DNA of 64,000 nt, taken from positions 1,124,637 through 1,188,636 of the forward strand of contig JAPTHN010000043.1 of assembly GCA_026936325.1 (NCBI GenBank). The letters are read 5' to 3'. The stretch is from Platynereis dumerilii. Its lineage: Eukaryota; Annelida; Polychaeta; Phyllodocida; Nereididae. Below are positions 46,001-55,579 of the stretch, piece after piece. Both the position numbers and the translations under genes were made by a program. The notes beneath the pieces were generated by a model. That model saw only the letters and a program-made list of their open reading frames with translations. It made no database searches and was not told the origin of the DNA. The stretch's first letter is position 1. Every line of letters starts with the position of its first letter.

Positions 46001-46794
46001 ACATATTTTTTGGTTGGTTAGGAATGAGTTATCTCGTGATGGTCATGTGATCTCTAGATTGGCAAGATGAGAACAAATTGATTTTCCATTTTCTCAATGT
46101 GAATATTAATGCTGCTGGCAGGACAATAAATTTGAATTGTTAAGGATAATGATATCAAAATTAACATGATATAATTCCATCAGAAAAATGTGTATAACAG
46201 TCCCATTGAACAATGAATCATTAAGACTGTGAGCATCGTAGTCGAACAGCCATATCATTTTCCAGGCTTTTGCAATTGTTGATCGTCTTCTTAGCTTGTA
46301 CGCATGGGGAACCCATATATTGTAGTACATATAAATCTTGTAATTTTCATAAAAACTATGGCAAAAACATATAAGATCACATATAAATACATTGTAGTGC
46401 CTAAACCAAGTAACTGATTAAAGTTCAGTGATTTTTTCTTCCTCGTGGTACATGGACTGCTTGACAACCTTTGCTAATTGCAAAACAGTAATTATTGCCT
46501 AATTAATGATTTAAAGGGTACTGATATGGTCACAAGTGTGAAAGCCCAACCCCTCTGATCCTTTTGAAGCTATTCTGTGTACCATGGGCAACAATAACAC
46601 TACTGAAAGTAATTTTGCCTTAATGACCTTTAACGACCCCTAATTGACCTTAAAATTAAAAATTGACGCCGGCATCCACCCCTACCTTTAATCCCTTCCC
46701 CCATAGCCCACTTCTACCATGGTTGCCAAGTATTAACAAGAAATGCCGGAAAAAAATTTTCTAGAGGCTTTTTTGGACTTTGGCTGGTCCACTA
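43065..46794. mobile_element. 3.73-kb TIR element in the left arm of LIR-2
   Basis: The ends are inverted copies of TAGTGGACCAGCCAA with similarity for about 130 bp (GGCATTTCTTGTTAAT, GGTGGATGCC). CAA lies outside both ends (43,062-43,064 and 46,795-46,797). The intact right arm of LIR-2 keeps the empty site, reading TTTTTTC-CGA-GAAAATAG at about 52,425-52,440 on the minus strand. A second copy of the left end begins at 43,596 inside the element. The bulk is the 198-bp satellite. No coding sequence was seen. Confidence 0.85.
43911..46050. repeat. Satellite with about 198-bp unit, about 11 copies
   Basis: GGGAGAATTTTGTG, followed by TTTCCGAGGAGATTTT, recurs at about 43,919, 44,094, 44,289, 44,487, 44,686, 44,886, 45,085, 45,285, 45,482, 45,680 and 45,878. 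The spacing is 196-200 bp except for the first. Other constant words are CACTGACCGCAACATTTATT and GTGATTAGGACAGG. Units differ by roughly 5-15%. Confidence 0.95.
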
Positions 46795-47458
46795 CAAGAA
46801 AATAGCACAAAACTACCAAAAGACTTAAATGAGACAAGTGAAACAGGTGAAAATTAAATAGTCATGATGGAATTATCACAATAGTAATTCTCAAGTGTGT
46901 TATAAACAAGAAATGTGAATTTTGTTTATAGCATGTTGCCATGACAACCATGACTATTGTCAGTGTGTCGCACAGCATACTTCACATTCACAGAAAATTA
47001 AACCGTTGACATACATATTATGGTACATCATTATTAATGTAGAAAGTCAAAAAATAGCTGAAAAAAGCCCTCCTTTGGAAATGGGACTTTTTGGGGGGCA
47101 AAAATAGTTATGTTTATGTGATTCATTGTATAATGGCATATTCAAGATGGCTGCCATTGGCCATACCTAGCTGATTCATATTTTTGTTCCTTTTTACTAT
47201 GTTTTAGGGGGTAACTGATAATTTTGGGTAGCAGATATTTTGTACACATGTTTTTGGTTAGCTTGAATGGTCCTGACATAGAAAAACCAAAATGGCGGAA
47301 TGGCGGCCATATTGGATTGTGCGCCATTTTGTCATCATTCAGCTTTTTGAGTCAGAATGTTGTGAGATACATGAATTCATGGTTATTTAAGGGTGGTGAA
47401 TTCATTTTTGACATCTAAACTACCATTCAGTTGCATTTATGGCCCATAAAGGAAGACT
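46795..47458. repeat. LIR-2 left arm, inner half
   Basis: Matches the reverse complement of about 51,725-52,425. It includes GTTGCCATGACAAC (about 46,935), an RFX-like word conserved in the other arm at about 52,275-52,288. Confidence 0.85.
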
Positions 47459-47685
47459 AAAGCTGCCAGCCATATTGGGGAAAGTCAGGTTAGTTGATAC
47501 ACAAGGTTAACTGTTACACCCTACCTGCTGGTTATAGAAATGAGCATCTGTGAAAGTGCTGCCATTTGTGGGAAACAGAATAAAAAACATTCTTCACATC
47601 AAGGTTAATCTAGAATCAGAATAAATATTTAGGAAAAAGTTAAATGCGATAAATCCCTGTTCAGAGGATTTGTGCTCAAAAGGTA

Positions 47686-47861
47686 CAGTGGTCCCTGCAT
47701 TACAAGACCGCCCTTTTGCGGTCATTAAGTAGTCTCTCATGGGGGTGCGGTCTCTCATCCCTTGCAAATTGTACTAAAGATACTACTTAATGCGGCAGGA
47801 AGGCAGTTACATAAGGCAAGTCGGTCTTACAACAGGAGGTCTTACAATGCAGTTACCACTG
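47686..47861. mobile_element. 176-bp Tigger/pogo-like MITE
   Basis: The ends are inverted copies of CAGTGGTNNCTGCATT, then an AAGACC word, with TA outside each (47,684-47,685 and 47,862-47,863). The CAGTGGT start and TA target fit the pogo/Tigger group. The middle holds GCGGTC/GACCGC words. It is too small to code. Confidence 0.8.
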
Positions 47862-48236
47862 TACATGGTTTTGTTTTCTTGCAACGGGTCAAGGCTGTAA
47901 CTTAGTGTCTAGGTCATAATTATGTGTAAATGGTTATCTAATAAACAACTTAAGATGACCTGGTTTAACCTTTGGTCCAGAGCTCAGCTCTTTTCTGAAA
48001 ACACTGTGTGGACCGGGTAGCTGATACAGAAGATTCCTTAAGCTCTGTATTGGCTGGTTTGCCCAGAATTTAGCAACCATGACCTATTAATACAATCATA
48101 AGTAATAGAGAACTTAATATTAAAGAGGAAGTCTTAGTGGAACATGCCATGAGATATCTTCGTCGACCAACAGATGAGACTCGCAATGAAAGACTTTAGT
48201 AGACATGTATCCATTGGATCAGAAGTACCCTGTTAA

Positions 48237-49070
48237 GGTGGCTCGATACTCGTGAACTTTCCAAGATAGGATTTCTTAAAAATAGTTTAAAATGATCCAA
48301 AATATAGTTTATAGCAAGGATATATAAATGAAAGTGGTCGCTACCAGCCTTTCTTTCAAAATATTTGAGGTTATGTAAAAGAAAGTCAGTCAACGCAAAC
48401 CTGAAAAACTAAATTTTTTTACTGGGAAGTTTTCCCTGCCATTCAGTGGCCATCCATCCTGTGTTATTAAATAGAGCATGGAATTAAAGAGGACAGATTT
48501 ATGGAAAAGCTTATTAAATTTCCAGAAAGATATATTTGGTTTAAAGAACTTTTCTAGGGGTTCGGAACAAAAGTTTCGATTTAGAAAATTTTTATCTTTT
48601 TATGAATCATAGTGCTAAAAAAAAAGACTAGATAGAACTTTCCATTTCCTTGTCATCTGTTTCCAAATTAAGTGAGGAACAATATAATGATGTTGACAAG
48701 GCTTCCAACCGGCTTGGAAATTGATATAAAAATTTATTTACATAACAGAGTCATTTTTGCGAAATTAGACATGCTTGCCGAAAATTGCCTCCAGAAATTT
48801 TCTATTCGCGCCAGAAAGCTGAAATAATTTGGGCTTATAGTACACTTCACGGCGAATCCAATGCTGCAAACGAGAAGATTCTAGCCCTAATAGAAGTGGC
48901 GCAAATGGAAAACGAAGCGGCCGTCGCATGGAATTATCAGAATTGAAAAAAGATGATGAAGCAGTCTCAGCAGAGCCTGCTGCATTGGTGACGTTACGAT
49001 AGATAGTAGGGCCTGCCTGGCTGCGCGTGAATGTGCGCTCACTACCACTTTGCATGAGTAGCGAGCCACC
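48237..49070. mobile_element. 834-bp MITE at a TTAA target
   Basis: The ends are inverted copies of GGTGGCTCGMTACTC with TTAA directly outside both (48,233-48,236 and 49,071-49,074). TTAA targets are used by piggyBac and Kolobok elements; the GG start favours Kolobok slightly. No transposase is present. Confidence 0.75.
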
Positions 49071-49079
49071 TTAAATGCT

Positions 49080-49500
49080 TATGGCTTCTTAGAAGTTTGA
49101 GAAGTTTTATTGGGTATCCAATGTCAGTACGAAAACTGTTTTGGCTTGGAGCCCGCATTAACATGATAACATTCAACAAGACTAGGAGCACATAATATAT
49201 AAAATCACATATTTAAATCACATACGGCATTAAAATCACAGTACATTATGTATAAAAAAAATTACAAATAGTATTAATAGCTACTGTCCCCTGATATGTT
49301 TTATCAGCTCTTTTTTGAATTTATAAAAATCCTCGGCGTTTCTTATTGACTGAGGGATGTCATTCTAAGTTCGACTGGCATTCCTTTCCAGTGATTTGGT
49401 GTGGCAACGTTTATTGTGAAGGTCTTTTCCTGATGCTGATCTTGTATTGTAACTGTGTAAACTCCTACCAAGGCATTAGCAAGTGACTATTTCTTTGCAT
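49080..49500 (-). mobile_element. LINE 3' fragment
   Basis: The minus strand around 49,400-49,290 gives, with shifts, NDIPQSIRNAEDFYKFKKEL and IKHIRGQ, then a stop. This is the usual C-terminus of CR1/L2-type LINEs. A 3' untranslated part with AATAAAACTTCTC follows toward 49,085. It is strongly 5'-truncated. Confidence 0.65.
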
Positions 49501-49528
49501 TGTCCATCAGAGTTTGGTATATCAATTA

Positions 49529-49562
49529 GTGAGTGAGTGAGTTAGTGTTTTACGCCCCATCA
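49529..49562 (-). mobile_element. 34-bp SINE remnant with a 15-bp target duplication
   Basis: The plus strand reads GTGAGTGAGTGAGTTAGTG then TTTTACGCCCCATCA. It is flanked on both sides by TTGGTATATCAATTA (49,514-49,528 and 49,563-49,577). The (GTGA)n and TTTTACGCC words match a SINE family known from molluscs and some other lophotrochozoans (from memory). On the minus strand it would be the 3' tail end of a copy extremely truncated at its 5' end. Confidence 0.75.
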
Positions 49563-49695
49563 TTGGTATATCAATTAACCTGCCTGGTTGTATTAACTAA
49601 CTTTACCAATAGGGATAGTTGATACGTTTGACAGGACTGGGGTGAAAGTGAAGTTCATCCATATATTTCAACAAGATATTACCAGAGTACTATCA

Positions 49696-49834
49696 GTTAC
49701 ACCCTGCTCGTTTCGAGGGTACGGGAATATACACCAAGAAGGATTCCATACACCACGAAGCCGTAGGCTGAGTAGTGTATGGAGGCCTGAGTGGTGTATA
49801 TTCCCGTACCCTCGAAAAACGAGCAGGGTGTAAC
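49696..49834. repeat. Hairpin GTTACACCCTGCTCG...CGAGCAGGGTGTAAC
   Basis: Arms of about 45 bp are nearly perfect, through TCGAGGGTACGGGAATATACACCA. A related hairpin, TACACCCTGTCT...AGACAGGGTGTA, lies at 50,069-50,101. CAATCAGAATCAAGGATTC follows at about 50,129. These look like parts of one MITE of about 0.5 kb (49,696 to about 50,165), with CATTGTGACGTCAT words in the middle. Confidence 0.7.
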
Positions 49835-50354
49835 GGTTTTATCCTCAGACTTCTTGTTTTATTGATGCCCATAGATTATCTTGCAAACTGAGTCTGAAAT
49901 GTCTTTCAGTAACAAAGCAACAGCATTGTGACGTCATCACCAGTGCTGCCACCAGGATGATGTCACAATGGCTCAAACAATGGCATTGTGACGTCATGAC
50001 TATTGTTGCTACAAGGATGACGTCATAACAATCCTATGGTTGCAATTGTGACATCATTGTTTATCTCATACACCCTGTCTGGTGAAGACAGACAGGGTGT
50101 ACGGTGTCATACACCGCGGCTCTCAGCCAATCAGAATCAAGGATTCACACTGGACTGAGGATAAAAGGTTATACACCTGGCTATTCATCATTCCTATATC
50201 AACCTCCATTTAGTTTGCAGGTGAACTTTTCTGAAAACTATAACCTGCCCTTCCCCAAGAGCTTCATTTTGTTAACACTGCAGCTGAAAAGTACACAGCC
50301 TTCATGAAATTCCACACAGTGATATTTCCTGATTATATGAAATAATCTTCTCCT

Positions 50355-51161
50355 GGGTTGTTTTTCAATCGGGGTACGCTCTGGAATGTCACACTATATC
50401 CAAAATACCAGAAATACCATGCATATATGTGGAAAAAACGTTACACAGAAAGATTAAACATACTGAGACAGACCTACAGTAGCTAAAAAATTATTCAAAT
50501 CGGTTGATAACTCCCCGAAAAAAATTTATTTGTGTCATTTTGACCAAAATTGACTGTCTCATTTGCAAATTAGGCAAATATCGCTTCAGATTTTTCAGTC
50601 CTGACCTAACAGTAAGTTTTAACCAATGTGAAAATGCTTTCAACATGGTCCCAAGAGTTCAACATTAGAATTACATGCAACAACTATGATTAGTCTCTTC
50701 AGAATCCTGCATTGAACACATGAAGGTCAATTCCATCAAATATTGTCCTCTCCGAAATAGGGTCAGCAAAACAGCAATAACATTAAATTAAGAGGACTTT
50801 CCTCTCCGTCCTCTCCGAAAATATCTATTTCCTTGACACGCACAAAAGTTCTCGGCCAAAATTAAGCAAGTAAGATGATTTTTCATTGTCAGACATATTA
50901 TATATCTATCCACTCAGCACAAGCCAATAAAACTGGGTGTTCTATACATCCAGTAATAGAGGGATGAGCAGAATATTGACTTTTGTCAAATTATCAAAAA
51001 GTCAAATAAAAAAAAATTCAGAATACTTCTAGCCCTAAAATTTTCAGAAATCTACGGCACGGTATATAGCAACAGAAAAAATTCAAATTGGCCAGAAAAA
51101 AAAGACCTTTATTTTTTACCCCCTTGAGACAAAACTATGTACCCTGATTGAAAAACAACCC
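50355..51161. mobile_element. 807-bp TIR element
   Basis: The ends are inverted copies of GGGTTGTTTTTCAATCRGGG, then TAC. TCCT lies outside both (50,351-50,354 and 51,162-51,165), a possible 4-bp target duplication. No coding sequence was seen. Confidence 0.7.
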
Positions 51162-51165
51162 TCCT

Positions 51166-51724
51166 ACACCTGGCATATTATGCCTTGTCTGACCTTTTGA
51201 CATAATTGTAAGGGGTTCTGATTTTGCACGACCGCAATTTCCTGTGTCAAGCATCTTTACGTACCAGTCAACAAATTTCAATCAGTTTTCGATATCTCAG
51301 ACCACTCATCTTGACATTTTCACCAGCCCTATTCATGCACCTTCTTCAACCTGGCACACCAAAAATCAGGACACTCACACCTCGTTTCAGCAGCAAGATT
51401 ATGCATATAGGCCTATGTCTATCATTTTGTCTTTCAAACACAATGTGTTTATGATTACCTGCAAAAAAGCCATAAATCAAAGTCATGTGGCAAAAATTGA
51501 TTATCTTATGGCCAATCAAAGAAACGTGAACCTTGTTTTGGGGCACCTTGTACATGTAATCTGGAACACTAAATTAAGCATCAATAAATGATACCTCTAC
51601 TTTCTCAGCTTGAAACAACTAAATGATAATTCTTATGACAAAATGAAGTCCATATATCCCAAAATGAAGTGCACAAATTGAGGTATCCCATAACCCTTTC
51701 AGTTTAAAGCTTAACAATATAGCT
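51166..51724. other. Remainder of the LIR-2 loop, unrecognised open frames
   Basis: A plus-strand frame of about 115 codons (51,244-51,591) overlaps other open frames. It has no motif, no codon pattern that sets it apart and no splice context, so it is not called a gene. Confidence 0.3.
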
Positions 51725-53036
51725 TCCAGTTGTAGTCTTCTTTTTGAGCAGTAGATGAAACTGAATGGTAATTTAAATGTCAAAAATGAGTCCACCACCC
51801 TTAAATCACCATGAATTGATGTATCACACAACTTCCTGACTAAAAAAGCATAATGACCACAAAATGGCGCACAATCCAATATGGCCGCCATTCCGCCATT
51901 TGGTTTTTCTATGCCAGGAGTCCAGGACCATTCACTCTCAATTAAAAATTTGCGTAAAAAATATCCGCTTCCCACAATTGTCAGAAATGTGAAAGTTTTT
52001 ACCCCTAAAACATAGTAAAAAGGAACAAAAACATGAGTCAGCGAGGTAAACCCAATCACGCCAACGGCAGCCATCTTGAATATGCCATCATATTATGGAT
52101 CTCATGAAAAGAACTATTTTTGCCCCCACAAAAAGTCCCTTTGCCGAAGGAGGGCTTTTGTTCAGCTATTGTTTGACCATCTACTTTAATAATGATGTAC
52201 CATAATATCTATGTCAATAGTTTAATTTTCTGTGAATGTGCAGTATGCTGTGCGACACACTGACAATAGTCATGGTTGTCATGGCAACATGTTATAAACA
52301 AAATTCACATTTCTTGTTTATGACACACTTGAGAATTACTATTGTGATAATTCCATCATGACTATGTAATTTTCACCTGTTTCACTTGTCTCATTTAAGT
52401 CTTTTGGTAGTTTTGTGCTATTTTCTCGGAAAAAAGGCTATTTTCACCGATTTACTACCTATTTTGAGTCACAACAACCACCATAGTGGCCACCTTGCAA
52501 GTCATTTGGCATATGAATTATATTTGAAGTTGACTTGACACTTCATTAGACAAGTTTAACTTGTATTTAAACAAGATAAAGGCAGAAATAGCATGTTTGT
52601 GATGTACCTGGTACATAATGCCATTTCCGAAAAAGGCCCTAAAAGTGACACAAAAAGTGGCACTTTATACATATACGATATAGCTTATATATATATGGGG
52701 ATGTGAGGTCCCAGAGTTAATTTCATATTTTTACAAATTTCAAGTTATAAGAAAACAAAATCTGTAATCACTATTTTGCCACTTGCCGCAGAAGCAGAGT
52801 TGTGGGGGTGCAAACAAGGTGTGTTTTTACTATCATTTTAATATAAAATACTCCTTTTTGGTCCGAGGGAGGTAAATCTTCGAAGGCCTATAATTCCCAA
52901 AATAAATGTTTTTGACCCGAAATTTCGGCGCTAGGTTTTCTAACTTTGTTGATACTATGATCCATGCCAATATCATTTTGATCCGCCACGGACCACGTTT
53001 CAGCTACATAGGGCATCCGCATGATTTTTACAGGCA
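51725..53036. repeat. LIR-2 right arm, intact
   Basis: Reverse complement of the two left-arm pieces joined. It keeps the site where the left arm was split, and so serves as the reference for that insertion. The outer end AGGCA abuts CG at 53,037. Confidence 0.9.
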
Positions 53037-53105
53037 CGTCCTCTTAAAAATCACCCGCCATCTCAGATCAGATGAGTAAGCCTTTCCCCTCATGTACACA
53101 GCCAT
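53037..53105 (-). CDS. IS630-type transposase, N-terminal 23 codons, displaced
   Basis: From the ATG at 53,105 the minus strand reads MAVYMRGKAYSSDLRWRVIF then KRT. GKAYSSDLRWRV is a hallmark N-terminus of this transposase family in animals. The ACG codon at its end abuts the LIR-2 element. With GCC at 42,470 the frame continues as KRT-ASLEGQG. Lengths add up: 69 + 145 + 761 nt = 975 nt, or 324 codons plus stop. A second possible start is the ATG at 53,093. Confidence 0.75.
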
Positions 53106-53376
53106 AGTTCCAAATGGCCCAAATATCAAATTCCACCAATCCAACTGAATAAACCATCATACACAATAACACATATGAAAACAGATCAATCAGTTGTTAT
53201 TCACACATAGCCAGTAAGCCAATTTTTTTTGTTATTAGCAGTTGGAATCAACACTTCAGCTGTGGTCTCAAAAGCTCACAGGGAGTGCTCAGATAGTGAT
53301 GTCAGTATGAGCATACTGACATCACCTCTGCACATATTCACATGGGACATGGCACACTTATACGAAATCTGTAATA

Positions 53377-55039
53377 AGAGACTGCTTGTCCAATGTCCAT
53401 GCCACTTGAATATTTTCAAAAAAATTAAAATTGCACTTTTCACGAAGTACGACACCTCTTCCAGGAAATAGCTTAGAGTGCATTGATGGTATGTACCTTT
53501 CTCCATCCAGGACATAGTCAACCAACTGAGGAACCAGGACGATTAATGCTACAAACCTGCATGAGTCTGAAATAAAAATACGTTTAGTCTTGAATAACAA
53601 TTCAACCATAACGGTAAATAAAAAAGAAGCAAATTACCATGCGTTCACTGCAGTGACATCTCCCCCCAGGTAGTTTCTATTCACACTCCTGTTTTTTTAA
53701 ATTGTTTATTAATGGCATACTATACAAACAAAACGGCAATAATTTTTGTATTAAATATAGATTAAAGAGTAGAGATTGCAATAAAGCTGAACTTTTAGTT
53801 TAAAGAGACACCGAATATATATATAATATCTATGCAAAATGATTATATAGATGTTACTTAATCATTCTATCTCTTAGACAGATGAAGTAATGTTCGGCAA
53901 CAAGCTCTTCACAAAATCTTCTCCTTTTTAAGGGGTTTACTATTTCTGGTCTTTTCTACATATTATGCACATGATATTTTTGTAGCTGAGTTTACACACA
54001 ATTACACTGTCCCGTCAAAAGTATACTGTCTTCCATGATGATTCTGTCAGAGTGTCCAAACAGTGCAATTGCCACTGGAGCTGGCATTACTCCTTTCCTC
54101 ATGCACATGTACACTTCAAGGAGTAACACCACTGCGCTTGGAAGAGTAGAGTCATTGACACACCCCAAGGACTACAGAGAACACCTTCTTGCTAATACCA
54201 AATTATCTAGGGGAGTGATCATTACTCTGGTGGGTGAGAGTTCACGTCAGAGGGGTGTACTCCGACCCCAACACCTTTAAAAGAGTACTTTTACTGTTTT
54301 TTGGTTGACAGTGACAGTTCTAAAGTTGTCATGACCGTTCGAAGTTGGTGAGCAAATCAAAACATGACACTGGTCTGATGAGTGGCAATACACACCTGTT
54401 CAGCAACTCAAGCAGCAGCTCCCACACAGAAATGGTAGATATCCATGATCCATAGGCATCCATAGACCATAGAGCTTCCCTCTCCTGCATTCCATCATTG
54501 ACATGGTATGTAAGCCTAAAACTGATCCACAACTACGACATTTAAGTCCTGATGCCTGCAAACATGGCACTCTCTCCATGTTGTGATTTGACATGGCTGA
54601 TAAGTCAACTCGCGACAACACAAATCGCCCGCTTGTAAATCGCCAACGAAAAAACTGCCTGGTGCCCTGTCACTGCTACAAGCTCTATTAATTGATGAGT
54701 TTGGGCTTGTCATTCATTGTTTTAGATATATAGATAGATAGATATGGTAAGTGCAGCCCTCTAAGCCCAGTACTGGGCGCTCACAAGGGTTACTTAGATA
54801 TATAAATATGTGAAAGAAGGTATTATGAATATTTTCTCATGAGTAATTCCTCTGGGTCTTAGAACACAGATACTGATGATGTCATTCACAAATGTTCCTC
54901 ATAGAGAATGCCAATCATGGTGAATCTTCTCCCCAAAAGAAGTCAGCATTGCATATGCAGAATTCAAACTATTTAGCTGTAACATAGATTTCAGATGCTG
55001 ACTACAAAAAGTCTCACCATTTGAATGAAGTCCAGGGAT
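53377..55039. other. Right body of the outermost TA element
   Basis: Unique sequence with small open frames only (for example plus strand 54,035-54,280). A short GATA run lies at 54,727-54,744. I recognise no protein. Confidence 0.4.
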
Positions 55040-55419
55040 GATTACATTATTATCCAAAGCATTTTAGAGCTTTTATATTGCTTTAATGTAGAGTTATAGA
55101 AAAATCAAGATCAGAATCTGAAGGGGTGCCCAAACTTTTACACATGTAAAATCAGGCAAAAAGACCCATATTTTTTACATTTTAATATGTCCATTCCTCT
55201 TTCTGGATAAAATTGAGTGCATGGGTGTCTTTCACTAACACAATTCACGTTGGAAAGATTCTGCAAATGGTTTGTATGAAATTTGAAAAAATGTGTCCCT
55301 AGGGTGCCCAAACTTTCGCACCCAATGTATAATATGTTTAACAATTAAAAGATTCAAAGGTTGCAAATTTTGACAGATTTATTTCATACATGGTTTGAAA
55401 ATAATATATTGCTCAAGGG

Positions 55420-55575
55420 CAATTCCGTAAAGTCTGATTTACAGATTGGACACTCTAGCAGCGTGTGTATACCAACATGATGACATTTTGCCGTGTAGCT
55501 CAGCTTCTGGTGCTCTTGGAGCTCTGGTTGATAGCTTGTCTGATACGAAACTTTACTTGGCCTCATCCCTGTTTA
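55420..55575. mobile_element. Unfolded fragment of the palindromic hAT-like family
   Basis: GCAATTCCGTAAAGTCTGAT through ACACTCTAGCAGC matches 59,186-59,235. The following TGTAGCTCAGCTTC, GAGCTCTGGTTGATAGCTTG and GGCCTCATCCCT match 59,417-59,500. It thus joins one arm to the other without the palindromic centre, as a simple non-palindromic relative would. Confidence 0.7.
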
Positions 55576-55579
55576 ACAT

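Larger units (their letters stand above)
42473..53036. mobile_element. LIR-2: 10.56-kb element with about 1.3-kb inverted arms
   Basis: The ends are inverted copies of TGCCTSTAAAAATCATGCGG. The right arm is 51,725-53,036. The left arm is 42,473-43,064 plus 46,795-47,458, split by another element. CG flanks both ends (42,471-42,472 and 53,037-53,038), a possible 2-bp target duplication. The loop (47,459-51,724) holds several MITEs and LINE scraps. No transposase is present. Arm landmarks are AGGAGTATTTTATATTAAAA, ATATATAAGCTATATCGTA, CAAGGTGGCCACTATGGTGG and TGACAACCATGACTATTG. Superfamily unknown. Confidence 0.85.
40515..53374. mobile_element. IS630-type (Tc1/mariner superfamily) transposon, two genes, interrupted
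   Basis: The ends are inverted copies of about 65-90 bp starting TTAYAGATTTC and continuing TAAGTGTGCCATGT, then GTGATGTCAGTATG. TA is outside each (40,513-40,514 and 53,375-53,376). Inside are a plus-strand SAM-domain frame and a minus-strand transposase. It holds a 10.56-kb insert (42,473-53,036); without this and one CG it is about 2.3 kb, a usual size for such transposons. Both genes have an AATAAA just past the stop (plus strand 41,275; minus strand near 41,308). Confidence 0.65.
39133..55327. mobile_element. Outermost TA element of the nest (Tc1/mariner-like ends)
   Basis: The ends are inverted copies of about 290-300 bp (39,133-39,430 and 55,040-55,327) beginning CAKTGGGTGCGAAAGTTTGG (the left copy has one extra G), with TA directly outside (39,131-39,132 and 55,328-55,329). 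The word CAAAYTTTTRCACATGTAAAA recurs in both repeats. The span is 16,195 bp; without the inner transposon and its TA, about 3.3 kb remain. I see no transposase of its own. The GAAAGTTTGGGCACCC word is seen in repeats of many fish and invertebrates (established knowledge, not checked here). Confidence 0.8.

Noticed and set aside
51244-51591. 115-codon plus-strand frame in the LIR-2 loop
   Set aside because: No motif, and competing frames of similar length on both strands.
42473-53036. LIR-2 as a Polinton-type element
   Set aside because: The arms are long, but no polymerase, integrase or capsid-like frames were seen, and the border CG does not fit a 6-bp duplication.
54035-54280. 81-codon frame in the outer TA element as its own transposase remnant
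   Set aside because: No transposase motif could be found in it.
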